Source of the DNA: Piscicola geometra
Lineage: Eukaryota > Annelida > Clitellata > Hirudinida > Piscicolidae
Assembly: GCA_943735955.1 (NCBI GenBank)
Contig: OX030960.1
Location: 2,611,402 to 2,675,401, forward strand
Direction of reading: 5' to 3'
Length of the DNA: 64,000 nt
The position numbers and the translations under genes were made by a program. Numbering within the stretch: the stretch's first letter is position 1; each line of letters begins with the position of its first letter. This document shows, in pieces, positions 52,401 to 64,000 of the stretch. The notes under the pieces were generated by a model. That model was not told the origin of the DNA and did no database searches. It saw nothing but the letters and a program-made list of their open reading frames with translations.

Positions 52401-54721
52401 ATCCTGAAGTTCAAGACGCTCCTCTCCCTCCACACGCCCAAGCACTTCAGCATAGGTGCTGCTCTTGTTGTTGGTGGTGGTTGTTGATGTTGTGGTTGGT
52501 GTTGTTGGTGTTGTTGGTAGTAGTGGTGGTGGTGGTGTTGTATAGGTGGCTTGTTGCAGAATAAATGGGGTTGCGGTGTTGTAAAAGCCAGTTTGTTGCT
52601 ACCATCTCTAACGTTTATTTTTCATCAAATTTGGTTTTTCATTACCACCAATAATTTTCAAATTGCACCACTCATCCACCTTTTCCACTCATCAACCTCC
52701 TCTACTCATCCACCTCCTCCACTCATCCACCTCCTCCACTCATCAACCCCCTCCACTCATCCACCTCCTCCACTCATCATCCACCTCCTCCACTCATCAA
52801 CCTCCTCCACTCAACCACCTCCTCCATCATCATCCACCTCCTCCACTCATCCACCTCCTCCACTCATCATCAACCTCCTCCACTCATCCACCTCCTCCAC
52901 TCATCATCAACCTCTTCCACTCATCCACCTCCTCCACTCATCCACCTCCTCCACTCATCCACCTCCTCCACTCATCCACCTCCTCCACTCATCATCAACC
53001 TCCTCCACTCATCCACCTCCTCCACTCATCCACCTCCTCCACTCATCCACCTCCTCCACTCATCAACCTCCTCCACTCATCCACCTCCTCCACTCATCCA
53101 CCTCCTCCACTCATCCACCTCCTCCAGAATCCCTCCACAAATGCCTCTTGGAGTCGAACCCTCGAGGTTTGTTCTCCTCCCTCGTTCAGTCACTCCTCTC
53201 CTCCCTCCTCACCATCCTCTCGCAAGAACACTCACTCTCAAACTTGGATTTCAATAGGGGTTTGTTGGTGGGGTGGGAAGGGGGGTTTGTTGGTGTGGTG
53301 GGAAGGGGGGGTTGGATGTTGGGATGGTGGTGGGAAGGGGGGTTGGAGGGTGGGCTGGTGGGAAGGGGGGTTGGATGGTGGGTGGGATGGTGGGAAGGGG
53401 GGTTGGATGGTGGGTTTGTGGGAAGGGGTGTTGGATGTTGGGATGGTGGGAAGGGGTGTTGGATGGTGGGAAGGGAGGTTGGATGGTGGGGTGGTGGGAA
53501 GGGGGGTTGGATGGTGGGGTGGTGGGAAGGGGGGTTGGATGGTGGGGTGGTGGGAAGGGGGGTTGGATGTTGGGATGGTGGGAAGGGGGGTTGGATGGTG
53601 GGGTGGTGGGAAGGGGGGTTAGATGGTGGGTTTGTGGGAAGGGGTGTTGGATGGTGGGGTGGTGGGAAGGGGAGTTGGATGGTGGGGTGGTGGGATGGTG
53701 GGCTGGTGGGAAGGGGGGTTGGAGGGTGTGGTGGGAAGGGGGGTTGGATGGTGGGTTTGTGGGAAGGGGTGTTGGATGTTGGGATGGTGGGAAGGGGGGT
53801 TGGATGGTGGGTTTGTGGGAAGGGGTGTTGGATGTTGGGATGGTGGGAAGGGGGGTTGGATGGTGGGTTTGTGGGAAGGGGTGTTGGATGGTGGGGTGGT
53901 GGGAAGGGGGGTTGGAAGGTGGGTTGGTGGGAAGGGGGATTGGAAGGTGGGGTGGGAAGGGGGGTTGGTTGTTGGTAGAGGGTGGGACAAAGAGTATGGT
54001 TGGTGGTTGCAAGGAAGCAAGACATTCATTCAAATTCTAACATACCCATTTTATTAGATTCTTGATTATGCTTATTATTATGATTATTATTATTATGATG
54101 ATGATGATGCTTATTTATATGATGATGATGATGATGGCATGCCACGACGCAGACGAGGACACCTCGGGGGAGGGTCTCTTTCTCAGGGCAGTCAAGCAGT
54201 CCATCAGGCACTATGGCGAGTGTCCTTCCACCACCCTAACAATCACCACCACAATAATATTTATAATAATATTGTTGTTGTTGTGGTACTGGTTTATATT
54301 TACAAATCCTTCATCTTTTCTTTTCTCCCTTTTTTTAATAATAATAATATTATTATTATTATTGTTATATATTTACATTTAACTTTCTTTTATCTTTCCT
54401 CCTTTACCATGTATATTCTCACTCACTCAGGAACTCACTCACTCCCTCATTCAGGCACTCCCCTGCACAACCTCCTGCTGGATGACTACACCGTCTCCGA
54501 AGTGGTCAGAAACTACTTGGCTGTGGTGGAGGAGGTGAAGGTGAGAGATGGAGGGAGCAGGGAGGGAAGGGGAGATGGTGAGGGTGAGGTGGAGGGTGAG
54601 AGAGAAGTTGAGAAGATCTTCCAGGGAGATTGCATCTTCACCCTTTGTCCAGGTATGTGTGGTTGTGATAGTGGTTGTAGAAGGAGTAGTAGTAGTAGTA
54701 GTATTAGTAGTAGTAGTAGTG

Positions 54722-54780
<59 letters not shown>

Positions 54781-55031
54781 TATAGTAAAAGTATTAGTAA
54801 TTATAAAAATTAACACATAAGAAATAACCACCAATTGAACACACGCGCGCACATGCAGACGACAAACTCTTCCTCCTCCTCCTCCTCTGCCACCACCTGC
54901 TGACCACCTCGGTGTTGAGGGACCACATCGAGGGGTCGTCGGAGCGTCTGAAGCTGCTGCAGCGCGACCTCAAGAACCACCAATTCAAAGTGGCAAAGAG
55001 GGAGAAGGATGAGGCCCAGTATTGGTGTGTG

Positions 55032-55116
<85 letters not shown>

Positions 55117-57113
55117 TGCAGCGGGGGAGTTAAATACTGATTTTGCCAGGTCTTTTTTCACCAATAAGGGATACATCCATCATGGGCTCAACCCTTAAAC
55201 CCCCCCCCCTCCTCCCTCCTCCAGGGCTAAGAAGAAACAGGAGGGAGGTGGCATCAAGGCGTTCCTACAGTCAGACAAGAAGGCAGTCGAGAGGTTAGGC
55301 GTGTTGCATCTCGGTGCAATCCATTTTGCATTTTTTAGGGGTGTGCATGTCGCAATAGAAGACTACTATTAGTAACACCACCACCACAACAACAACAACA
55401 CGACAATAGCATCACGGAGAAAGAAAACAACAACAACAACGTACGCAAGTCCAATAGACGAGTTTCAGCTGACGAATCGCTGGTCGAGAGGATTCCAGAC
55501 GAGTACTTCACCAACCTGCCAACCAGCAATCTAGACTGGGAGAAGGTCATTATTATTATTATTTTCTTCATATCATTGTTAATATTTTTATTTTCTTCAT
55601 ATCATTGTTAATATTTTTATTTTCTTCATATCATTGTTAATATTTTTATTTTCTTCATATCATTGTTAATATTTTTATTTTCTTCATATCATTGTTAATA
55701 TTTTTATTTTCTTCATATCATTGTTAATATTTTTATTTTATTGTTTTTATTGTTAATATTTTTATTTTCTTCATATCATTGTTAATATTTTTATTTTATT
55801 GTTTTTATTGTTATTATTATTATAGTAATTACTGTTACCAGTCATACTTTTCTAATTACTATTAATTTAATCACAACAACAACAACAATAATTATTATTA
55901 TCATTATCATTATTATTCTTGTGATTAAAGGTGGCGAAGAGTGAGCGTGACCAGCTGAAGGACTGGGAGCGGAGGAGGGAGGCAGAGATGCAGGCAGAGA
56001 TAGGCAGTCTGTCAGGCGGCAGGTCATTGCCACTGGCATACGACAGAACTCATCGCAGGTACTGGATACTGCAGTGCCTGCCTGGAGTCTTTGTGGAGGA
56101 TGACGTGGTGGTGGAGGCGAAGAAGAAGAAGAGTCTGCAGTTGCTGCCGCAGAGATGCCCCAGCAACAACTTCAGCAACTTCAAACAACTCCTCAAGAGG
56201 CACGAGAAGATGGACAGGAAGCTGGTCGACCTCGTTGGCAGCGATGCATCCTTGCTCAACAGTCCTCCTGATGATGCTGCTGCTGTCACTCTGAATGCCA
56301 GTTCGAATGGCCTTTCCAGTGACAACACACCACTGTAAGTTGACTTCATTGTCATCTTGTGCATGCATCCTTCTTCCACCTTCCATCCCCCATTATTTTC
56401 CTCCCCACATCCACCTTCCTTTCTTCCCACTCATCCCCATTCACCTTTCACCCTCCCCCCCCCTTCACCACAGTGCCATGACGTCAGCAGCGGAACAACT
56501 GGCGAACAAGGGCTTTCCCCGTTGGTCCTTTTACCACACCCCCCTCCAACTGACCACCCTTCTGGAGGCCCTCAACAACCGTGGTCACAGGGAGGTGGTG
56601 TTGCAGCGGGTGCTGAGGGAGCAGATGAAGGCCTTGATGGCCACCCTGGCAGATGGGGTCAAGGTCAAAAGTTCGTTGAGGTTCTTGTCGCCTGTGCTGC
56701 AAGAAAAGGAAGAGGATGGAGATGGTGGTGGTGGTGGTGGTGGCAGGGGGAGGAAGGGGGGTGGAGATGGTTGCAATGGAGAGGTGAATAAAGATACAGG
56801 CACCAAGACAGAGGCGAGCATCAAGACAGAGGCAGACGCACACAAAGATACAAGCAAGCAGACAGACACGCATCCTCTCGAGAGCTACTTTATTGACAGT
56901 CTGCTTGACCTTGAAGAGAGGATCTTCATGAGTTCGTTGGGAAAGTTCAAGGTTAAATCTACAAACTACCTCTGCTACTATTACTTTCTTGCTGAATACT
57001 ATTACTACTACTACTACTACTATTACTACTACTACTACTACTATTACTACTACTACTATTACTACTACTACTATTACTACTACTACTATTACTACTACTA
57101 CTTTTACTAGTAC

Positions 57114-57144
<31 letters not shown>

Positions 57145-57286
57145 GCTGCTACTAATACTACTACTGCTACTACTAATACTTTTACTACTACTACTTCTAC
57201 TGCTACTACTACTGCTACTAATACTACTACTACTACTAATACTACTACTACTACTAATACTACTACTTCTACTAATACTACTACTT

Positions 57287-57355
<69 letters not shown>

Positions 57356-58795
57356 GCATCAGGTGGGCAAGAGGGAGGTGTGGAGGAAGGAGTTGCAGGG
57401 CATGCACTTCGAACAGCTGATCAACTACGTCATCAAGGAAAATGGAAAAACCCAAGCTGGTGGAGGCGGTAGCAGTGGCAATGCTTGTGGTGGTGGCAGT
57501 GGTGGTGGTGGTGGTGGTGGTGGTGGTGGTGATGATAGTCGCATGAGAGGCCTTTCCAGCGCCCTGATCACCGTGGAGCAGGTGCTGGAGGAGAGGTTTC
57601 TGAAACAGTCGCTAGGTGGCCATCTTCTCGAGATTAATCATTTCAATAATTGTGCTCTTTTAAAAATTCTTGTGCTTTCAATTCTATCTATATCCATGTA
57701 TTATTTTAGAACCATTAAAAATTACCTATTATACAATTTAATAATAAATAGTTTTTCTAATTAATAAGAACCAAATTATTCCATTTAATTAAAACCTAAT
57801 AAAACATTCTGCATTAGTTTAACCTTCACCTATCTCCAATAAAGGCTTCAACGTCAAGAAACTGAACAAGTTTGTGAAGGCAGACGTTAGGCAAGACTTG
57901 AAGGAAGCCACCAAGCAGAAGGCGGAGGGTGGTGCTGATGATGATGATGGTGGTGCTGATGATGATGATCAAGAAAGTGATGATGGTGAGTGAGGCGTTT
58001 TCAAAGGGCATGATGTTGATATTGATTGTTTATGATTTTCATGATGATGATGGTTATGATTATGATTATGATTATGATTTTTATGAAATACACTTTTCCC
58101 ACTACTACCACCACTACAGAAACCTCATCTACAGCCTCTCCAAGCACGACTACAACAACAACAGCTACAGCGACCACAACGCCTACAACAACAACAACAA
58201 CAAGCACAACTACAAGCACCACAAAAAAGTCAATCTTCGTCGAGTACTGGGAGATGAGGGTGAGGCAGTGCCCGAACATCTCGCAACTCTTCATCTACCT
58301 TTCCGTCCTCGACTCAAATGTCCTGTGGGACAAGTCGGCCCTGAACGCGCATTGCAGAATTTGCAGGAAGAAGAAGAATCCCGAGTCGATGTTGCTGTGT
58401 GACATGTGCGATAAGGGACATCATACCTTTTGTCTCAGACCGCCCGTCACGGTTGGTGATGGTTGGGGCTTGATGGGTGGTTGGGGCTTGATTGGGGGTT
58501 TGGGGTGGAAGGGTATGGGTGGTTGGGAGGAAGTTTTAATGGATATAATTGACAGATGTGTAAATACTTACTCAACCACACAAACACACACATACATATA
58601 TACACCAACCTCACACACACAAACCCCCAAACACACGCAACCAACACACACACACGCACAAACACACACACAAACACACAACCAACACACACACACACAC
58701 ATACACACACACACACATACACACACACACACATACACACACACACATACCCACACACACACACATACACACACAATCACATACACACACACACA

Positions 58796-58836
<41 letters not shown>

Positions 58837-60688
58837 ACACACACACACACACATACCCACACACACACACGCACACACACACACACACCCAACAGGACAT
58901 TCCGGAGGGCGACTGGTTCTGTCCGTGGTGCAAGCCGCCGGAACTGTTGAGTCCACGTCGGTCGGTGCGCAGAGGCGCTGGCAGTGATGATGATGATGAG
59001 GAGGAGGAGGAGGAGGAAGAGGAGGGGTTAGTGACTCGGCCTCTTGTGAATATTATAATTAAAATATTTTGTGTAGACTTTATTTAGAATTTTATTTTTT
59101 TATTTTAAGCTTTTATAAATAGGATGCAATTACTTTATAATTTGTTTTCCGACTTTTTAGAATTTTCAAAACGACGTTTCAACTTCCTGCCAGAACTGAA
59201 AAGACGAATGAGTCGGGCAGTGAAGAAGAAGAAGAAGATGAAGAAGATAGCGGTGCTGATGATGATAACGACAAGTCTTTCAAGATATCAAGTAGAGTCA
59301 ATCTTCAACTAATCTTGAAAATTAAATCTTCCATCTCTTCTTATAACATACAACATTTCACTTGCAGAGTTTTACGGGAAATCCCTAAAGGGTAAGAAAA
59401 AGGCATTATCATCATCAGCAGGGAGACAGAAGCAGAAAGGAAAGGTTGCCGTGAAAGAGAAGAAGGAGAAGAAAAGCAAAAAGAAACCGAAGGAAGAGAA
59501 GAAGATGAAGAAGAAGAAGCAGAAGAAGAGGGGTAAGTATTATGAAGACGACGATGATGATGATGATGATGAAGATGAGGAGGAGGATAATGAGGCTGCT
59601 GATTACGATGAAAAGGATAAAGATAGTCAGAGAGGAGAAGCAGTGGAGAATGGTGATGATGATGATGACGACGAAAGAGAGGATGATGACGATGGTGGTG
59701 GTGATGATGATGATGATGATAGCGACAAAGGTACACGAAAAAGAAAACGCAAAGCCTCTGAAGGTACTTGATGACTTTATTCGATTGAATACGAATAATC
59801 TCATCATACGAGTATTTTAAAGTGCATAATTTTTTAAAATTTAGAACAAATGTTTATGAGTTAGGTAAATTAATTATAGGTAAATTAATGATAGGTAAAT
59901 TAGTTCTGCTAAACTGCCAACTGACTAGGATTTATCGAAGTTAGCATATGAACACCACCACAGCACCGCAGGCCACACAACCCTCTAGCAAGAAAATTAG
60001 ACTGAATAACTCCGTCAACAACAACAGCGAAAAAAAAACCACCAGAAAGTCATCATCATCGCCATCATCTTCTCCATCATTGTCACTACTATCATCACTA
60101 CCGCCATCGTCTCACACGCTGACGCTGCAGCAATGCGGAGGTGTGGTGGAGAGGCTGGTGGCAGACCAGGACTGCTGGCCCTTCCTGCAGCCCGTCTCGG
60201 CGCAAGATGTACTGGCGGCAACTTTGTTTATTTCTTTTAAAGTTTATTAATTATAGAAGGTGATTTCGCAAAGCTCACTACTCTCATTCATCCATCCATC
60301 CTCTCTTCTTCCACCCACCTATCCTTTTCTCTCCTTTTTCACCCCCTCTCTCATCCATCCATCCTTTATCCTCTTCTTCATGCACTCATCCATCCATCCT
60401 TTCCTTTCTCGCGCATCCCCCCCTCCCCAAGGTACCTGACTACCACGAAGTAATCCAACACCCCATGGACTTCTCCACCATCCAAAGCAACCTCCACTCC
60501 AGCGCCTACCACACGGCCACAGAGGTGCTGTGTCACGTGCAACTCATCTTCGAGAATTGCCGTCGTTACAATCAGTCTTCGAGTGTCTTCTACAAGATGG
60601 CCGAGAAGTTGTCCAGGCTCTTCGTGAAGGAGGTGAAGGCGGTGTTGAGTGTTGTTGCTGCTGCTGCTGCTGCTGGTGGTGGTGGTGG

Positions 60689-60719
<31 letters not shown>

Positions 60720-61193
60720 GGTGGTGGTGGTGGTGGTGGTAATGAAGATGTGGTGAGTAAAAAGAAGAAAAAAAGTAATGGTTATGATGATGATTTTGGT
60801 GGTAGTAAAGAAGTGGTGATGAAGAAGAAGAAGAGAAGAAGTGATAGTGATGATGGTAAAGAAGAGATAGTGATGAAGAAGAGAAGTACTGATGATGATG
60901 ATGATGATGATGATATAGAAGTCGTGAAGAAGAAGAAGAAGAGTAAGGATGATAGTGATTGTAGTAGTGGTAGTAAGAAAGAAACACCGATGAAGAAGGG
61001 GACAAGTGGTGATGATGATGATGGCAATAAAAGAAGGAGTAGCAGCAGTAGTGGGAAGGATGGAAAGAAGGTGTACAACATCTTTGATTGTGTCTTGAAG
61101 GGAAAGAATAATGGAGAAGGTAAAAGAAAGAGGACCAGAGTGGTGGAGAGTGATGATGATGATGATGAGGGGGAGGAGGAAGAAGAGGGGTGA
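49415..61193 (+). CDS. BAZ1A: ACF1/BAZ1A chromatin-remodelling subunit
   Basis: Large non-catalytic subunit of ISWI (ACF/CHRAC) remodellers that space nucleosomes. 25 exons: 49415-49527, 49632-49901, 49993-50250, 50368-50535, 50772-50865, 51197-51542, 51718-51800, 51956-52042, 52320-52455, 53128-53259, 54153-54221, 54455-54652, 54859-55024, 55225-55293, 55410-55545, 55931-56334, 56474-56951, 57363-57615, 57845-57985, 58120-58451, 58896-59026, 59161-59291, 59368-59763, 59964-60208, 60432-61193. Phases join to 1865 residues. Domains: WAC about 20-125 (LCNSLVWSCSVTGRSGLTF), coiled coil with WMEWAKPRDDLLCDDLK about 455-473, DDT about 475-560, WHIM parts about 655-930 (RWSFYHTPLQLTTLLEALN), PHD about 1278-1323 (CRICRKKK ... 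CDMCDKGHHTFC ... CPWC), bromodomain about 1585-1685 (PDYHEVIQHPMDF; acetyl-lysine Asn in CRRYNQ). A long Lys/Asp/Glu linker lies between PHD and bromodomain. The C-terminal tail is long and low-complexity (Ala/Gly run, Lys and Asp blocks). Joins of exons 11-12 and 15 are tentative. Confidence 0.95.
50866..51058 (+). repeat. 32-bp tandem repeat that copies a 5' splice site
   Basis: In ACF1 intron 5, units containing TATGGAGGGTGAAG|GTGAGG reproduce the last 13 bases of exon 5 and its donor. Junction-like copies place GT at 50917, 50949, 50981 and 51013; a variant (GTGATG|GTAAGG) places it at 51045. The authentic junction is 50865|50866. Confidence 0.92.
52660..53126 (+). repeat. 17-bp C-rich tandem repeat ending at a 3' splice site
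   Basis: About 25 units of CCACCTCCTCCACTCAT, some with short inserts, fill ACF1 intron 9. The last unit itself forms the acceptor (CACCTCCTCCAG) of exon 10. A shorter CACCTCACCCC array (52198-52318) precedes exon 9 in the same way. Confidence 0.95.
53260..53985 (+). repeat. 28-bp G-rich tandem repeat starting at a 5' splice site
   Basis: About 26 units of the GGGAAGGGGGGTTGGATGGT plus GGGGTGGT type begin directly at the donor of ACF1 exon 10 (AGGG|GTTTGTTGG) and fill most of intron 10. The G runs are on the transcribed-RNA sense strand and could form quadruplexes. Confidence 0.95.
54683..54783. repeat. (AGT)n tract
   Basis: AGT repeats in ACF1 intron 12. The apparent poly-Ser/Val/Thr ORFs are artefacts. 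Confidence 0.95.
55026..55112. repeat. (TG)n microsatellite forming a 5' splice site
   Basis: Begins at the donor of ACF1 exon 13 (TATTG|GTGTGTGCCTGTGTG) and continues as pure TG. Confidence 0.95.
55551..55800. repeat. 29-bp AT-rich tandem repeat
   Basis: Units of CTTCATATCATTGTTAATAT plus TTTTATTTT, about six complete then derived copies, in ACF1 intron 15. Confidence 0.92.
56998..57355. repeat. (CTA)n tract with ATA/GCT interruptions
   Basis: Fills ACF1 intron 17 up to TTGCATCAG, the acceptor of exon 18. Ser, Thr, Val and Tyr runs in overlapping frames come from this tract. Confidence 0.95.
58563..58890. repeat. (CA)n microsatellite before the second PHD exon
   Basis: CA repeats with TA and CC interruptions fill ACF1 intron 20, ending at CACCCAACAG, the acceptor of exon 21. 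Confidence 0.95.
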
Positions 61194-61714
61194 GGGTGAG
61201 TAGGGGGTCGCATTATCAATGATCACCACTTGATTGTGTTCATTTCTGTCTCACCCATCCACCACGTTTGTCCACCAATCCATCCATCCATCCCATTGTT
61301 GACGAAATGATACTTCCTATGCATAGCCTACCTTAACCACAAGCATTCTTTCCTTTCTCACCGCTCCCAAACTTGTACATTCTTTCGTTCTGGTGGCGTC
61401 ATCATTTGCGGCATGCACCAAGGCATCCACGTATGTCATGTCTTCTCTGCTGCTTTCGCCAGGGCACCAAGCCACAAGGCCTCGTCTCATTCTTGCTCTC
61501 ATCAGCCTTTTATCGATTTTCATAAATGATTCTTTAAACTCGTCGTTTCATTTTAGGAAAATAAAATGTAAATGTTTTTCACGAAAACCACAACCACTGA
61601 TGCGCTTAGCTCTTGCATAAAAACAACAATACGTCTTATCATAAGTGGTGATGAAGACGAAGAGAAGAAGTGATGATGTTGATGATGATGGTGATGGTAG
61701 TTGTGATGACAGTG
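61194..61714. other. Convergent intergenic interval
   Basis: 3' ends of ACF1 (plus) and the coiled-coil gene (minus) face each other across about 520 bp. No coding exon recognised. Confidence 0.55.
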
Positions 61715-63639
61715 TTAGCTTGTGGGGGCTTGGAAGGAAATCTGTTGGTGGTGCTTTGCTGCCTTGCGAGATGCAGACTTCGACTTGGCGCCCTGCACCA
61801 TCGCCTTCAACTGCATCATCTCCTGCGTCGGTGCCAGTCGATTATAATCGCTAGGTGATAACTACTATTTATATTCATATCATATCTTTTCGTATTTGTG
61901 ATATTAACCCGTAGTCAGAAGGCAAAGTGTGGTCTACCCACGCTAGCAAAAATTTTCGGCCCCACTAAAATTATGAATTTGCTTCTTTAATTTAAATACA
62001 TTTCCTACAGCAAGTCCATCTTCCCCAATAGATACATGCTATAATAATTGTAGCTGCGGTTCCGGGTATTTTTGCAGTTATAGAATCCATCAAAAAAGAT
62101 ATAATGATGCCTTATCAAATAAGCCTGAGCAGCATACGCCACCTGACCTGGTCGTGCTGCAGGAGCTTCTGCAGGTCCTGCGCCATCTGCTTCTTCTCCA
62201 GCAAGAGGTTGTTTCGTTCCGTCTCCAGTTCACTGGCAGACGAGGAGAGAAGAGGTCATCGTGGTTTAGTGAGTGGAAGGGTGGAAAGTTGATTGTGAGA
62301 GTGCAAACAGCTGCAAGTCAATGGATTTGCTTTCATTTTTATTTCACGTTCAAAATGCTGGGCAAAAACTTACAAGATCTTGTTTCTCATCACGGTCACT
62401 TCCATGGCAAGCTCACCCATCCTCTCTGGCGTGTCCTTTGAAACCTGAGACTCCTGTGTGTTCGTCATCACCACCACACATCACCTCCACACATCACCAC
62501 AACACATCACCACCACACATCACCAGCACACATCACCACTACACATCACCACCACACATCACCAGCACACATCACCACTACACATCACCACCACACATCA
62601 CCACCACACATCACCACCACACATCACCACCACACATCACCACAACACATCACCACCACACATCACCACCACACATCACCACAACACATCACCACCACAC
62701 ATCACCAGCACACATCACCACTACACATCACCACCACACATCACCACCACACATCACCACCACACATCACCAGCACACATCACCACTACACATCACCACC
62801 ACACATCACCACCACACATCACCACAACACATCACCACTACACATCACCACCACACATCACCACCACACATCACCAGCACACATCACCACTACACATCAC
62901 CACCACACATCACCACCACACATCACCACAACACATCACCAGCACACATCACCACCACACATCACCAGCACACATCACCACCACACATCACCACCACACA
63001 TCACCACCACACATCACCACCACACATCACCACCACACATCACCACTACACATCACCACTACACATCACCACCACACATCACCACCACACATCACCACCA
63101 CACATCACCACTACACATCACCACCACACATCACCAGCACACATCACCACCACACATCACCACCACACATCACCACAACACATCACCACCACACATCACC
63201 ACCACACATCACCACCACACATCACCACAACACATCACCACCACACATCACCACCACACATCACCACTACACATCACCACCACACATCACCACCACACAT
63301 CACCACCACACATCACCACCACACATCACCACCACAAATTAACGAGAAAAAGAAATTGATCGGAATGAATAGTTGCATTCCACACCACCATCATCACTCA
63401 TTAAAAAATCCATTCAAAACACTTGTCATCACACAACACCGTCACCAATTGAAGAAAAAGCCATTTCCATTTGCATCGTTTCCATCACCACACAGCACCA
63501 CCACCTAACTTCAACTCAGGCATGCATCAAAGACGACGACAACGATTCAGCAAACGACCTTGAACTTGAGAAGCGCCTCCAGCTCACTGTTACGCTTCTC
63601 AAAGGTCACCTGCGTGCAGTAGTACTCCTTCATGAGCAC
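61715..63639 (-). CDS. 3' part of an unidentified coiled-coil protein gene
   Basis: Four minus-strand exons join in phase: 63639-63559 (VLMKEYYCTQVTFEKRNSEL ...), 62453-62374 (ESQVSKDTPERMGELAMEV ...), 62232-62148 (ELETERNNLLLEKKQMAQDL ...) and 61822-61715 (EMMQLKAMVQGAKSKSAS ... then TAA). All acceptors end in CAG; the donors are GTCGTT, GTAAGT and GTCAGG. The 117 residues are helical, with leucine and charge spacing typical of a coiled coil, and end in a short basic tail. The gene continues upstream beyond 64000 or into further exons there. I do not recognise the family. Its function is unknown; a cytoskeletal or ciliary coiled-coil protein would fit but is not shown. Confidence 0.72.
62468..63336. 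repeat. 13-bp tandem repeat, about 67 copies
   Basis: ACACATCACCACC with changes at the last bases (ACT, AGC, ACA), filling the intron between the first two visible exons of the coiled-coil gene. The period is not a multiple of three, so long His/Thr/Pro ORFs appear in more than one frame by chance. Confidence 0.97.
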
Positions 63640-63716
63640 CTGTGTGCGCCAATCATAATAATAATAATAATAATAATATTAAATGTATATACTAAAGGAC
63701 GATAATTAAAGAAGAT

Positions 63717-64000
63717 TCATCATCCTCCATCACCACAGCATCCTCCATCACCACAGCATCCTCCACCACCACAGCATCCTCCATCACCACAGCATCCTCC
63801 ACCACCACACCATCCTCCATCACCACAGCATCCTCCACCACCACAGCATCCTCCATCACCACATCATCCTCCATCACCACAGCATCCTCCATCACCACAG
63901 CATCCTCCATCACCACAGCATCCTCCATCACCACATCATCCTCCATCACCACAGCATCCTCCATCACCACAGCATCCTCCATCACCACAGCATCCTCCAT
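63717..64000. repeat. 18-bp tandem repeat running off the window
   Basis: CATCCTCCATCACCACAG with CAT/CAC changes, at least 15 copies, cut by the window end. On the minus strand it reads (MEDAVV)n, but it lies upstream of a coding exon with an acceptor and is most simply intronic. Confidence 0.95.

Noticed and set aside
52551..54057. Long Pro/Ser and Gly/Trp ORFs on both strands
   Set aside because: They come from the 17-bp C-rich and 28-bp G-rich arrays in ACF1 introns 9 and 10. Only exon 10 (53128-53259) is coding.
62273..63508. 411-codon His/Thr/Pro-rich plus-strand ORF
   Set aside because: It spans exon sequence of the opposite-strand coiled-coil gene and the 13-bp array, with no family resemblance or splice support.
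63692..64000. (MEDAVV)n minus-strand ORF at the window edge
   Set aside because: 18-bp array directly upstream of a coding exon that has its own acceptor. Most simply intronic, though the window edge prevents certainty.

Overview
The window is nuclear DNA from an animal, almost certainly an invertebrate. It is AT-rich and full of introns. The genes are recognisable metazoan single-copy genes: a TCF21-type bHLH factor, a Shaker-type K+ channel, phosphomannose isomerase, an SHB-family adaptor, USP12/46 and ACF1/BAZ1A. A spiralian is a reasonable guess, but nothing here proves it. There is no bacterial-style operon, no CRISPR array and no rRNA gene. All gene models were assembled by eye from splice sites, reading phase and family resemblance.

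Layout. 0-11 kb: a bHLH gene (minus, 3.2-4.5 kb) in otherwise gene-poor DNA. 11.1-16.9 kb: a three-exon Kv1-like channel (minus). Its S4 helix is three residues shorter than the family norm, with one gating charge lost. 18.8-20.4 kb: an intronless ORF with a GIY-YIG/T5orf172-like C-terminus, and a decayed hAT transposase end. 21-30.3 kb: two tandem secreted glycine-rich protein genes (plus). They share promoter, signal-peptide exon and 3' end but carry unrelated repeat cores. Two related MITEs in inverted orientation and a third MITE lie around them. 30.9-33.0 kb: mannose-6-phosphate isomerase (plus, 7 exons, complete). 34.7-45.9 kb: an SHB/SHE-type SH2 adaptor (minus, 7 exons). The intron that splits its SH2 domain is almost wholly a 7.7-kb array of a 20-bp repeat, about 387 copies without one length change. 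46.1-48.8 kb: USP12/46 deubiquitinase (plus, 9 exons), divergent from the adaptor with about 200 bp between starts. 49.4-61.2 kb: ACF1/BAZ1A chromatin-remodelling subunit (plus, 25 exons; WAC, DDT, WHIM, PHD, bromodomain). 61.7-64 kb: the 3' end of an unidentified coiled-coil gene (minus), truncated by the window edge.

The dominant theme is tandem repeats pressed against splice sites. In ACF1 one array has copied an exon-intron junction several times, making decoy 5' splice sites. Another ACF1 exon, whose length keeps the frame if skipped, lies between a C-rich and a G-rich array. Most of the very long ORFs in the window are by-products of these arrays and not genes. The housekeeping genes do not form a pathway with each other; only the two glycine-rich genes form an obvious functional unit.
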